Shown here in pieces: positions 25,952 through 39,198 of a stretch of 64,000 nucleotides of DNA. Each line of letters begins with the position of its first letter. Within the stretch, counting starts at the first letter, position 1. The DNA lies in NCBI RefSeq assembly GCF_030053835.1, contig NZ_CP125655.1, forward strand, positions 124,001-188,000. The letters run 5' to 3'. Origin of the DNA: Cellulomonas sp. ES6 (lineage in GTDB: Bacteria > Actinomycetota > Actinomycetes > Actinomycetales > Cellulomonadaceae). The position numbers and the translations under genes were made by a program. The notes beneath the pieces are model-generated. The model searched no databases, was not told the origin of the DNA, and was given only the letters and a program-made list of their open reading frames with translations.

Positions 25952-26845
25952 GTGATCCTCAGCCTCGCCACGGCCCTCCCGGCCGCGATCCCGAGCCCGT
26001 CGCAGGGCGTCTGGCACCTCGGCCCGGTGCCGCTGCGCGCCTACGCCCTGGCGATCCTGCTCGGCATCGTCGCGGCCGTCCTGCTGACCCAGCGGCGGTG
26101 GAGGGAGCGTGGCGGCGACCCCGACCAGGTGCTCGAGATCGCGTTCTGGGCGGTCCCGTTCGGCATCGTCGGCGGCCGGCTGTACCACGTGGTCTCCTCG
26201 CCGGACGCGTACTTCGGGGCGGGCGGCGACCCGTGGAAGGCGTTCGCGATCTGGGAGGGCGGCCTCGGCATCTGGGGGGCGATCGCGCTGGGTGCGGTCG
26301 GCGCGTACATCGGCTGCCGCCGGCAGGGCGTGTCGTTCCCGGTGTTCGCGGACGCGCTGGCTCCCGGCCTCCTGGTCGCGCAGGCCATCGGGCGGCTCGG
26401 CAACTGGTTCAACCAGGAGCTGTTCGGCGGCCCGACGACGCTGCCCTGGGGCCTGCGGATCGACGACGCGCACCTGCCCGCCGGCTACGAGCCCGGCACG
26501 CTGTTCCACCCGACGTTCCTGTACGAGCTGCTGTGGAACCTGGCCGGCGCGGCGCTGCTCATCTGGCTCGACCGCCGGTTCCGGCTCGGTCACGGCCGGG
26601 TGTTCTGGCTGTACGTCGTGGTCTACACGACGGGGCGGCTGTGGATCGAGCTGCTGCGCATCGACCCCGCGGAGATGATCGGCCCGTTCCGGCTCAACGT
26701 GTGGACGTCGATCATCGTCGGGCTGGGCGCGCTGGTAGCGTTCGTGGTCGTCGGACGTCGTCATCCTGGACGCGAGACCACACCCGACCTGCGCGGATCC
26801 GGTACGCAGGACGCCGATGTGGAGGAGCACGGCACCGCCCGCTGA
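25952..26845 (+). CDS. lgt: Prolipoprotein diacylglyceryl transferase
   Basis: This 297-residue membrane enzyme transfers diacylglycerol from phosphatidylglycerol to the lipobox cysteine of prolipoproteins, such as the binding protein at 293-1555. Seven hydrophobic segments are visible. Conserved motifs are GRLYHVV, the Lgt signature AIGRLGNWFNQELFGGP (about 148-164) and FHPTFLYELLWNL. The C-terminus ends in a short hydrophilic tail, unlike the long tails of mycobacterial Lgt. The start GTG lacks a ribosome-binding site and follows a -10 box, so it is probably leaderless. The trpA-lgt order is conserved. Confidence 0.93.
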   Translation: MILSLATALPAAIPSPSQGVWHLGPVPLRAYALAILLGIVAAVLLTQRRWRERGGDPDQVLEIAFWAVPFGIVGGRLYHVVSSPDAYFGAGGDPWKAFAIWEGGLGIWGAIALGAVGAYIGCRRQGVSFPVFADALAPGLLVAQAIGRLGNWFNQELFGGPTTLPWGLRIDDAHLPAGYEPGTLFHPTFLYELLWNLAGAALLIWLDRRFRLGHGRVFWLYVVVYTTGRLWIELLRIDPAEMIGPFRLNVWTSIIVGLGALVAFVVVGRRHPGRETTPDLRGSGTQDADVEEHGTAR

Positions 26846-26860
26846 CCGCGGCTCAGCCCG

Positions 26861-26876
26861 TGTGACCCACGTCACT
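26861..26876 (+). promoter_or_regulatory. CRP/GlxR-like operator upstream of gltB
   Basis: TGTGA-CCCACG-TCACT matches the CRP family consensus TGTGA-N6-TCACA in nine of ten positions. It lies about 54 bases before the predicted transcription start. CRP-type regulators of Actinobacteria (GlxR, Mycobacterium CRP) bind this sequence. Confidence 0.5.
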
Positions 26877-26910
26877 TTCTCGCGATGTGAGCGCCTGTGT
26901 TTCCGGCAGG

Positions 26911-26916
26911 TATCGT
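26911..26916 (+). promoter_or_regulatory. -10 box TATCGT of gltBD
   Basis: TATCGT in a comparatively AT-rich stretch would start transcription near 26923 and give a leader of about 75 bases before gltB. Confidence 0.5.
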
Positions 26917-26996
26917 CGCCACACTGTTGCCCGGGCCGATGACGTCCCAGCCCCCCAAGCTCTATCTGGCCCCCACGGGTCGTGAGGACGGTGCTG

Positions 26997-31572
<4,576 letters not shown>

Positions 31573-31580
<8 letters not shown>

Positions 31581-33054
31581 CCCCCGTGGGTTTCTGAAGG
31601 TGCGGGAGCGCGAGCTGCCCGCCAACCGTCCGGTGCCCCTGCGGCTCATGGACTGGCGCGAGGTGCACGAGCACCGCAGCGTCGCCGACGACCCGCAGTC
31701 CGCGACCCTGCTGCACCGGCAGGCCGGGCGCTGCATGGACTGCGGCGTGCCGTTCTGCCACAACGGCTGCCCGCTCGGGAACCTCATCCCCGAGTGGAAC
31801 GACCTGGTGTGGCGCGGCCAGTGGGGCGACGCGATCGAGCGCCTGCACGCGACGAACAACTTCCCGGAGTTCACGGGCCGGATCTGCCCGGCCCCGTGCG
31901 AGTCGGCGTGCGTGCTGGGGATCAACCAGCCCGCGGTGACGATCAAGAACATCGAGGTCTCGATCATCGACGAGGCCTTCGACCGCGGGCTCGTGCAGCC
32001 GCAGGTGCCGCAGCGCCTCTCCGGGCACACCGTCGCCGTCGTGGGCTCCGGCCCCGCCGGTCTGGCGGCCGCCCAGCAGTTGACGCGCGCCGGGCACACC
32101 GTGGCGGTGTACGAGCGGGACGACGCGATCGGCGGTCTGCTGCGGTACGGCGTGCCGGACTTCAAGCTCGAGAAGCGGCACATCGACCGCCGCCTCGAGC
32201 AGATGGCGGCGGAGGGCACCCGCTTCCGCCCGAACGTGGCGATCGGCCGCGACATCACCTGGGAGCAGCTGCGTGCCCGGTACGACGCCGTGGTGGTCGC
32301 CACCGGCGCGACCGTGCCGCGCGAGCTGCCGCTGCCGGGCCGCGAGCTGGCGGGCATCCACCCGGCGATGGAGTACCTGCACCGCTCGAACGCCCAGGTG
32401 GCGGGCAAGGCGGTGCCGGACCCGATCGACGCGCGCGGCAAGCACGTGGTGGTCATCGGCGGCGGCGACACCGGCTCCGACTGCGTCGGCACCGCGCTGC
32501 GGCAGGGTGCCGCGTCGGTCACGACCCTGGCGATCGGCAAGCAGCCCCCGGTGGAGCGCCCGGCGAACCAGCCGTGGCCGACCGACCCGGTGCTGTTCGA
32601 GGTGTCGTCCTCGCACGAGGAGGGCGGCGAGCGCGCGTACCTGGCGTCGACCGTGGCGTTCGTCGGCGACGACGAGGGCCGGGTCACGCACCTGCGGCTC
32701 GCGACGACCGAGTACCTGCCCGACGGCCGCCGCGTCCCCACCCCGGGAACGGAGCGCGACGTGCCGGCGGACCTGGTGCTCATCGCCATGGGCTTCACGG
32801 GCCCGGAGACGCAGGAGCTCGTCGAGCAGGCCGGCGTCGACCTCACCGCGCGCGGCACGGTGGCGCGCACGGACGACTTCGCGACGTCCGTGCCCGGCGT
32901 GTTCGTGGCCGGCGACGCGGGCCGCGGCCAGTCGCTCATCGTGTGGGCGATCGCCGAGGGCCGCGCGGCCGCCGCGGCGGTCGACACCTACCTCGGCGGG
33001 TCGACCGAGCTGCCCGCGCCGGTGACGGCGGGGACGGTCGCGCTGCGCGCCTGA
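31573..33054 (+). CDS. gltD: Glutamate synthase small subunit
   Basis: This 493-residue flavoprotein passes electrons from NADPH to GltB. The N-terminal cysteines for two 4Fe-4S clusters are in [16 protein letters not shown] and [12 protein letters not shown]. The FAD site is [14 protein letters not shown], the NADPH site is [13 protein letters not shown], and the C-terminal FAD motif is [19 protein letters not shown]. The GTG overlaps the gltB end, with GGAGG upstream, so the two subunits are coupled. A strong terminator follows immediately. A paralogue lies downstream. Confidence 0.95.
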
Positions 33055-33062
33055 GACGGTGC

Positions 33063-33102
33063 CGACGGTGCCCGGGCGGGGCGACCCGCCCGGGCACCGT
33101 CG
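33063..33102 (+). terminator. Terminator of gltBD
   Basis: A perfect 18-bp stem (33063-33080 with 33085-33102) with a 4-base loop begins eight bases after the gltD stop. It separates gltBD from the second gltD-like gene. Confidence 0.88.
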
Positions 33103-33253
33103 TGTCCGGGCCGCGCGTGCGCGTGCGGCGGTCGCGCCGGCGTCGCGGTCGTGCCCGCGGCGACCCGCCGCGTCCGTGATGCGGGACGGCACGGTCCACG
33201 GGTCGGGCCGGGAGGCGGGACGTTCGGTCCAGTCCGGGGCCCGCGCGGAGCCG

Positions 33254-33259
33254 TAGGTT
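33254..33259 (+). promoter_or_regulatory. -10 box TAGGTT of the second gltD-like gene
   Basis: TAGGTT ends eight bases before the ATG at 33268, consistent with a leaderless or nearly leaderless mRNA separate from gltBD. Confidence 0.5.
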
Positions 33260-33267
33260 CGGGCACC

Positions 33268-34740
33268 ATGGCCGACCCCCGGGGCTTCCTCGCCCACCGC
33301 TCGCGCGAGCTGCCCGCGAACCGTCCCGTGGCGCTGCGGCTCCTGGACTGGCGCGAGGTCCACGCGCACCGCGCCGGCCACCCGGAGGACCTGGAGCGGC
33401 TGCACCGGCAGTCGTCGCGGTGCATGGACTGCGGCGTCCCGTTCTGCCACCACGCGTGCCCGCTCGGCAACCTCATGCCGGAGTGGAACGACCTGGTGTG
33501 GCGGGGCCAGTGGGGCGACGCCGTCGAGCGGATGCACGCGACGAACAGCTTCCCGGAGATCACCGGGCGGGTGTGCCCGGCGCTGTGCGAGGCGTCCTGC
33601 GTGCTGGGCCTCAACCAGGAGGCGGTGACGATCCGCGAGATCGAGCTGGCGATCGCCGAGGAGGGCTTCGCTCGCGGGCTCGTGGAGCCGCAGGTGCCGC
33701 AGTGGCTCACCGGCCAGACCGTGGCCGTCGTCGGCTCCGGCCCCGCCGGCCTGGCCGCGGCGCAGCAGCTCACGCGCGCCGGGCACACGGTGGCGGTGTA
33801 CGAGCGCGCGGACGCGCCCGGCGGCCTGCTGCGGTACGGCATCCCCGAGTACAAGCTCGAGAAGGCCGTGCTGGACCGGCGCATCGCCCAGATGACCGCC
33901 GAGGGGACCCGGTTCCGGTGCGGCGTCGAGGTCGGCGCCGACGTCTCCGGCGAGGAGCTGCGGGACCGGTACGACGCCGTGCTGCTGTGCGTCGGGTCCA
34001 CCGTCCCGCGCGACCTGCCGGTACCGGGGCGCGACCTGGCCGGCGTGCTGCCCGCGATGGACTACCTGGTGCCCGCCAACCGGGCCGCGGTCGGCCTGCC
34101 CGCGCCCGGCCAGGTGCTCGCGACCGGGCTCGACGTGGTGGTCGTGGGCGGCGGCGACACCGGCGCGGACTGCCTCGGCACGGCGCTGCGCCAGGGCGCC
34201 CGGTCGGTCACGCAGCTCGAGATCATGCCGGCCCCGCCCGCCGAGCGGTCGCCCGAGCAGCCGTGGCCGCTGTGGCCGGTGCTGTTCAAGGTGTCGTCGG
34301 CGCACGAGGAGGGCGGCGAGCGGGAGTTCGCCGCCGCGACCACGGCGCTGCTCGGGGACGACGCCGGGCACGTGCGGGCGCTGCGTCTCGCCGAGGTCCG
34401 CCTCGAGGACGGCCGCCCGGTGCCCGTGCCCGGCACGGAGCGGGAGGTCCCGGCCCAGCTGGTGCTGCTCGCCCTCGGCTTCACCGGGCCGGAGCAGGGG
34501 CCGCTCCTGGAGCAGCTCGGCCTCGCGACCGGCCCGCGGGGGACGGTCGAGCGCCGCGACGACTTCAGGACCAAGGTCCCGGGTGTCTACGTCGCCGGTG
34601 ACGCAGGCCGCGGGCAGTCCCTCGTGGTGTGGGCCGTGGCTGAGGGCCGTGCCGCTGCGGCGGCCGTAGACTCCTACCTGTCCGGCAGTACCGCGCTGCC
34701 CGCTCCGGTGACCGCGAGCACGGCTGCGATGCGGCCGTGA
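33268..34740 (+). CDS. Second GltD-like NADPH-dependent flavoprotein (orphan small subunit)
   Basis: This 490-residue protein is a close paralogue of the preceding gltD, colinear over its whole length. It keeps both Fe-S clusters ([28 protein letters not shown]), the FAD site [14 protein letters not shown], the NADPH site VVVVGGGDTGADC and the final [18 protein letters not shown]. All catalytic features are intact, so it is not a decaying copy. It has its own promoter and is cut off from gltBD by a terminator, and no second gltB is near. It could replace GltD under other conditions or feed electrons to another partner. Function beyond electron transfer is unknown. Confidence 0.85.
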   Translation: MADPRGFLAHRSRELPANRPVALRLLDWREVHAHRAGHPEDLERLHRQSSRCMDCGVPFCHHACPLGNLMPEWNDLVWRGQWGDAVERMHATNSFPEITGRVCPALCEASCVLGLNQEAVTIREIELAIAEEGFARGLVEPQVPQWLTGQTVAVVGSGPAGLAAAQQLTRAGHTVAVYERADAPGGLLRYGIPEYKLEKAVLDRRIAQMTAEGTRFRCGVEVGADVSGEELRDRYDAVLLCVGSTVPRDLPVPGRDLAGVLPAMDYLVPANRAAVGLPAPGQVLATGLDVVVVGGGDTGADCLGTALRQGARSVTQLEIMPAPPAERSPEQPWPLWPVLFKVSSAHEEGGEREFAAATTALLGDDAGHVRALRLAEVRLEDGRPVPVPGTEREVPAQLVLLALGFTGPEQGPLLEQLGLATGPRGTVERRDDFRTKVPGVYVAGDAGRGQSLVVWAVAEGRAAAAAVDSYLSGSTALPAPVTASTAAMRP

Positions 34741-34815
34741 CCCACCACCCGCGTACGTCCGGGCCGCTCCGTGCCCAGCAGGACGTTCGGTCCGAACCGC
34801 CATCCACGAAAGGCC

Positions 34816-34821
34816 TAGGCT
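34816..34821 (+). promoter_or_regulatory. -10 box TAGGCT of pyk
   Basis: TAGGCT plus six bases leads to the ATG of pyk. No ribosome-binding site lies between, which predicts a leaderless transcript of a highly expressed gene. Confidence 0.5.
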
Positions 34822-34827
34822 TTCCCC

Positions 34828-36258
34828 ATGCGTAGAGCGAAGATCGTCTGCACCATCGGCCCCGCCACGGAGTCCGCCGAGCAGATCCAGGCCCTGGTGG
34901 ACGCCGGCATGGACGTCGCGCGGCTGAACCGCAGCCACGGCGACACCGAGGTGCACAAGCGCGTGTACGACAACGTGCGCGCCGCCGCGAAGGCGTCGGG
35001 CCGGTCGGTGGCCGTCCTGGTCGACCTGCAGGGCCCGAAGATCCGCCTCGGCCGCTTCGTCGAGGGCAAGCACGAGCTCGCCGAGGGTGACGTCTTCACG
35101 ATCACCACCGAGGACGTGCCGGGCACCAAGGAGCTCGTCTCCACGACCCACAAGGGCCTCGCGGACGACGCCCGCGTCGGCGACCCGCTGCTCATCGACG
35201 ACGGCCGCGTGCTGGTGCGCGTCACCGCCGTCGAGGGCCCGCGCGTGGTCACCCGCGTCGAGGTCGGCGGCCCGGTCTCCAACAACAAGGGCATCAACCT
35301 GCCGGGCGTTGCCGTCTCCGTCCCCGCGATGAGCGAGAAGGACGAGGAGGACCTGCGCTGGGCCCTGCGCACCGGCGCCGACATCATCGCCCTGTCCTTC
35401 GTCCGCAACGCCGCCGACTACGACGACGTGCGCCGGATCATGGAGGAGGAGGGCCGGGTCGTCCCGGTCATCGCCAAGGTCGAGAAGCCGCAGGCCGTCG
35501 AGAACCTGGCCGAGATCGTCGACGCGTTCGACGGCATCATGGTCGCCCGCGGCGACCTCGGCGTGGAGCTCCCGCTGGAGCAGGTCCCGCTGGTCCAGAA
35601 GCGCGCCGTCGAGCTGGCCCGCCGCAACGCCAAGCCGGTCATCGTCGCCACGCAGGTGCTCGAGTCGATGACGAACAACCCGCGCCCGACGCGTGCCGAG
35701 ACCTCGGACTGCGCCAACGCGGTGCTCGACGGCGCGGACGCGGTCATGCTGTCCGGCGAGACCAGCGTCGGCGAGTACCCGATCGAGACGGTCCGCACCA
35801 TGGCCCGGATCATCGAGGCGACCGAGGAGCTCGGCCGGGAGCGCATCGCCCCGCTCGGCTCGACCCCGCACACCCGCGGTGGCGCGATCACCCGCGCGGC
35901 GGCCGAGATCGGCGAGACGCTCGGCGTGAAGTACCTCGTCACGTTCACGCAGTCCGGTGACTCGGCGCGCCGCATGTCGCGCCTGCGCTCGCCGATCCCG
36001 CTGCTCGCCTTCACCCCGAAGGCCGCGGTGCGCAACATCCTGTCGCTGAGCTGGGGCGTGCAGACCTACGAGGTCCCGCAGGTCGAGCACACCGACGCGA
36101 TGGTGCAGCAGGTCGAGTCCACCCTGCGCGCCCAGGGCCTGGCCGAGGTCGGCGACTACGTCGTCGTCGTCGCCGGCACCCCGGTCGGCGTCGTCGGGTC
36201 GACCAACACGGTCGTCGTGCACAAGATCGGCGACGAGGCCGCGGGCCGCATCGCCTGA
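34828..36258 (+). CDS. pyk: Pyruvate kinase
   Basis: This 476-residue enzyme makes pyruvate and ATP from phosphoenolpyruvate. It starts RRAKIVCTIGPAT, with the substrate loop ARLNRSHG (Arg replacing the common Phe), the catalytic region VIAKVEKPQAVEN, the metal site GIMVARGDLGVELP and ATQVLESM. DLQGPKIRLG carries Lys at the position equivalent to rabbit residue 117, with Leu113, Gln114 and Leu120. This combination marks K+-independent pyruvate kinases. The ATG follows a -10 box by six bases. A perfect terminator follows the gene. Confidence 0.96.
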   Translation: MRRAKIVCTIGPATESAEQIQALVDAGMDVARLNRSHGDTEVHKRVYDNVRAAAKASGRSVAVLVDLQGPKIRLGRFVEGKHELAEGDVFTITTEDVPGTKELVSTTHKGLADDARVGDPLLIDDGRVLVRVTAVEGPRVVTRVEVGGPVSNNKGINLPGVAVSVPAMSEKDEEDLRWALRTGADIIALSFVRNAADYDDVRRIMEEEGRVVPVIAKVEKPQAVENLAEIVDAFDGIMVARGDLGVELPLEQVPLVQKRAVELARRNAKPVIVATQVLESMTNNPRPTRAETSDCANAVLDGADAVMLSGETSVGEYPIETVRTMARIIEATEELGRERIAPLGSTPHTRGGAITRAAAEIGETLGVKYLVTFTQSGDSARRMSRLRSPIPLLAFTPKAAVRNILSLSWGVQTYEVPQVEHTDAMVQQVESTLRAQGLAEVGDYVVVVAGTPVGVVGSTNTVVVHKIGDEAAGRIA

Positions 36259-36274
36259 CGTCACCGTCGCACCC

Positions 36275-36313
36275 GCCGAGGGCCCCGCAGCCGCGTGCTG
36301 CGGGGCCCTCGGC
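36275..36313 (+). terminator. Terminator of pyk
   Basis: A 17-bp perfect stem (36275-36291 with 36297-36313) with a 5-base loop follows the pyk stop by 16 bases. It may also serve the convergent peptidase gene. Confidence 0.88.
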
Positions 36314-36338
36314 GCGTCCGGGCCCCGGCGAGGGCCGA

Positions 36339-37007
36339 TCAGGGCCGCGCTGCCATGAGGCGCTCGGCGACCGCGGCGACCTCCTGCGGCGTGCCGACGA
36401 TCTCGAAGTGCGTCTCGTCGGGCCGGTCGAAGTCGCCACCCCACGCCACCACCGGCGCGAACTCGGCGAGGATGTCCCGCACCGTGGCGACCTGGGCCTC
36501 GGTGAACGTGCCGGACTCGCCCTCCGGGTGCGCCGTCGCGTTGAAGTCGACCGCCGTGCCCGAGGCGTGGTTGGACAGCGGGTCGCCGTCCTCGCGCTGC
36601 TCCGCGGCCGCCCAGCCCCACGAGGTCGCGCGGTCGATCGGCTCCACCTCGTCGTTGAAGCGGTCCGCCACGTGGATGAGGACGACGTCGACGTCGCCGG
36701 CGCGCACGCGTCCCGTGACCCAGGCGAACGGCGTCAGCCGGCGGTCGTGCGCCTCGCCGATCGCGGGCCAGCCGTTGGCCGTCGTCGGGCCGGTCCCGAG
36801 GACCGGCGGGCGACCGAGCACCCGGACGCCGACGGCCGCACCGGCCAGGAGCGCCAACGCGATCCCGGCGACCGCGAGCACCACGCCCGGCCCGCGCCGG
36901 GGGTCGGGGACGTGGCGTGCCCGGCGCCGGGCGGGCGCGCGCGGCGAGGGTGAGGGCGGCGGCGGTGCCGCACCGGCGGAGGTCGCGGTGACGGGGGACG
37001 AGGGCAC
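36339..37007 (-). CDS. M15 family D,D-/L,D-carboxypeptidase-like membrane-anchored protein
   Basis: This 222-residue protein has a 40-residue Pro/Arg-rich cytoplasmic N-terminus, one membrane anchor (about 42-64) and an extracytoplasmic zinc peptidase domain. The zinc motif HASGTAVDFN (HxxGxAxD) is at about 151-160 and the second metal His lies in DETHFEIVG near the end. This matches the VanY/M15 group, which trims peptidoglycan peptides. GTG start with GGAG upstream. It stands alone and is convergent with pyk. The exact bond cleaved is not known. Confidence 0.8.
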   Translation of the reverse strand: MPSSPVTATSAGAAPPPPSPSPRAPARRRARHVPDPRRGPGVVLAVAGIALALLAGAAVGVRVLGRPPVLGTGPTTANGWPAIGEAHDRRLTPFAWVTGRVRAGDVDVVLIHVADRFNDEVEPIDRATSWGWAAAEQREDGDPLSNHASGTAVDFNATAHPEGESGTFTEAQVATVRDILAEFAPVVAWGGDFDRPDETHFEIVGTPQEVAAVAERLMAARP

Positions 37008-37218
37008 GGGCGCTCCGGGGGCTGGTCGCGGGTGGCGTGGCCGGCCGCGTCACGGGCGCCGTCGGGGCGGTCGGGCGCGTGCGGCCGCCTCCATCGTGCT
37101 CGGCGGGCGGGGGTGGACGGGGTCCACCTGCCACGCCGGTGGCAGGCCGCAGCGGCGCACGGGAGCCCGGGACCGACGGCCCTGGTGGGACGCCCCGCCG
37201 GCTGGTGGAGTGGCGGGC

Positions 37219-37845
37219 ATGACACGTGCGCGGCGGGTGCTGGCCGGGATCGGGGTCGTCGCGGGGGCCGCGGTCGTGCGGCACCGGGCGCTCCACTGGG
37301 GTGCGACGCAGGTCGAGCGCGCCGTGGACCTCCCGGGCGACGGCCTGCTCGTGCGGTCCGACCTCACCGCGACGCGGGCGATCACCGTCGCCGCGCCGCC
37401 CGGGCGCGTGTGGCCGTGGCTGGTGCAGCTCGGCTGGGGGCGTGGCGGCTTCTACTCCTACGACGCGCTCGAGAACCTCATCGGGCTCGGCATCCACTCG
37501 GCGGAGCGTGTGGAGCCGCAGTGGCAGGGCCTCGCCGTGGGCGACGCGGTGCACCTCGCGCCGCAGGTGGGGCTCGAGGTGCGCGTGCTCGAGCCCGAGC
37601 GCGCCCTGGTGCTCGCCGGCACCGCGCCGCAGGGCGGTCCCGCCGCGGTGCCCTACGACTTCACGTGGGCGTTCGTGCTCCGGCCCGGGCCCGAGGCCGG
37701 CACGACGCGCCTGGTCGTGCGCGAGCGGTACCTCTGCCGCACACCCGCGGCCCGGCCGCTGGTCGAGGTGGTGTCGGTGCTCAGCACCGTGATGTCCGAG
37801 CGGATGCTGCGGGGCGTCCGCGACCGCGCGGAGCGTGCCGCGTAG
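37219..37845 (+). CDS. SRPBCC family protein
   Basis: This 208-residue protein has a short basic, hydrophobic N-terminus (about 1-23), then a START/Bet v 1-like SRPBCC domain: RAITVAAPPGRVWPWLVQLGWGRGGFYSYD, a family-typical lipid-pocket opening, and a C-terminal helix. It probably binds a hydrophobic ligand. The frame is open far upstream, but ATG 37219 has GGTGGAG nine bases before it and the domain begins soon after. The next gene encodes a DinB-fold protein. Confidence 0.75.
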   Translation: MTRARRVLAGIGVVAGAAVVRHRALHWGATQVERAVDLPGDGLLVRSDLTATRAITVAAPPGRVWPWLVQLGWGRGGFYSYDALENLIGLGIHSAERVEPQWQGLAVGDAVHLAPQVGLEVRVLEPERALVLAGTAPQGGPAAVPYDFTWAFVLRPGPEAGTTRLVVRERYLCRTPAARPLVEVVSVLSTVMSERMLRGVRDRAERAA

Positions 37846-37936
37846 CGCGGTCGGCCACCACGGCATAGCGTCGGGAGGACGGGACCGGCGCCCGGGTGCA
37901 CGGGTCCCGCGGGACGGACGGACGACGGGAGCGGGC

Positions 37937-38443
37937 GTGGACGGGATCGGGGTGCTGACCGACGGGTTCGGCCGGATCGGCGGGCTGGTGCACGGCGTGC
38001 TGGACGGCCTGGGGGAGCAGGAGCTCACCGCCCGCCTCGGCCCGGAGGCCAACACGATCGCCTGGCTGGTGTGGCACCTGGCACGCGTGGAGGACGCCCA
38101 GGTCGCCGACCTCGCCGGGACCGAGCAGGTCTGGCACGCGCAGGGCTTCGCCGACCGGTTCGCGCTGCCGTTCGACCGCGGTGCCACCGGGTACGGGCAG
38201 TCGCCGGACGAGGTCGCGCAGGTGCGCGCGGACGCGTCGCTGCTGGGGGAGTACGCCGACGCGACGCGCGCCGCGACCGACGCCTACCTGGCGACCCTCG
38301 AGGACGCCGACCTCGCCCGCGTGGTCGACGAGCGCTGGGACCCGCCGGTGACGGTCGGCGTCCGGCTCGTCAGCGTCCTGGGGGACGTGCTCGAGCACGC
38401 CGGGCAGGCGGCGTACGTGCGCGGCGTCGTCACCGGGCGCTGA
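37937..38443 (+). CDS. DinB/DUF664-type mycothiol transferase-like protein
   Basis: This 168-residue four-helix protein belongs to the DUF664 branch of the DinB superfamily. Characteristic helices are NTIAWLVWHLARVEDAQVADL, with the first metal His, and VSVLGDVLEHAGQAAYVRG, with the later His. Members in Actinobacteria are mycothiol-dependent transferases or related enzymes used in detoxification. The substrate is unknown. GTG at 37937 is preceded by GACGGGAGCG. Mycothiol use agrees with the lineage but is inferred. Confidence 0.78.
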   Translation: MDGIGVLTDGFGRIGGLVHGVLDGLGEQELTARLGPEANTIAWLVWHLARVEDAQVADLAGTEQVWHAQGFADRFALPFDRGATGYGQSPDEVAQVRADASLLGEYADATRAATDAYLATLEDADLARVVDERWDPPVTVGVRLVSVLGDVLEHAGQAAYVRGVVTGR

Positions 38444-38484
38444 CCGCCGCGCGCCCCGAGCACCCGCACCGACCCCGCCGACCC

Positions 38485-39126
38485 GTGCGCGTCGAGCCCG
38501 TCAGCCCCGAGGTCGTCGTCCGGCGCCTCACCGACCGCGTCGACGCCGACCTGGCGGGTGCGGCGCCCGGACGGCGGTGGCGGGTCGTCCTCGACGGCGC
38601 ACCGCCCACCCTCCCGGGTGACCTGGCGGAGGCGCTGGTCGACCCGTTGCGGGCCCGCGGGCACGCGGTGGTCGTCGTGGCGGCGGCCGACTTCCTCCGT
38701 CCCGCCGGGGTCCGCCTCGAGCAGGGCCGCACGGACCCGGACGCGCTGCTCGACGACGCGCTCGACGACGCCGCGCTGGTCCGGGAGGTGCTGCACCCGC
38801 TCGGCCCGGACGGCGACGGGACCTACCTGCCCGCGCTGCGCGACGCCGCCCGCGACCGCTCGGCGCGCGCCCGGCGCACCGCGGCCCCCGCGGGATCGGT
38901 GCTGCTGCTGCACGGCGGCCTGCTGCTCGGGCGGCGGCTGCCGGCCGACCTGACCGTGCACCTCGCCGTCCGTCCCGCCACCCTGGCCCGGCTGACACCG
39001 CCGCAGGACGCGTGGCGCCTGGCCGCGGAGGAGCGGTACCGCACGGAGGCGGACCCGGAGGGCACCGCGGACGTGGTCGTGCGCGTCGACGACCCGAGGC
39101 GGCCCGGCTGGGTCGTCGAGCGCTGA
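38485..39126 (+). CDS. Uridine kinase-like protein with lost P-loop
   Basis: This 213-residue protein follows the layout of actinobacterial proteins annotated as uridine kinase: RWRVVLDGAPPTLPGDLAEAL where the P-loop should be, ADFLRPAGVRLEQGRTDPDALLDD, then GSVLLLHGGLLLGRRLP and a C-terminal DVVVRVDDPRRPGWVV. The Walker A GxxGxGK(S/T) is absent: no Lys or Ser/Thr follows the Gly. ATP binding in the normal way is therefore unlikely, and it may be a pseudokinase or bind a nucleotide differently. GTG start. It follows the DinB gene after 41 bases. Confidence 0.65.
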   Translation: MRVEPVSPEVVVRRLTDRVDADLAGAAPGRRWRVVLDGAPPTLPGDLAEALVDPLRARGHAVVVVAAADFLRPAGVRLEQGRTDPDALLDDALDDAALVREVLHPLGPDGDGTYLPALRDAARDRSARARRTAAPAGSVLLLHGGLLLGRRLPADLTVHLAVRPATLARLTPPQDAWRLAAEERYRTEADPEGTADVVVRVDDPRRPGWVVER

Positions 39127-39198
39127 GCGGCGCCGGGGCCGGAGGTCCGTGGCAGCGCTCGTCCCGCGGGTGCATCCTGGGTGCGGGAGGCGAGGACG

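Noticed and set aside
37127..37146. 8-bp hairpin between the M15 peptidase and SRPBCC genes
   Set aside because: It is too short to stand out in such GC-rich DNA and is not placed as a terminator or clear operator.
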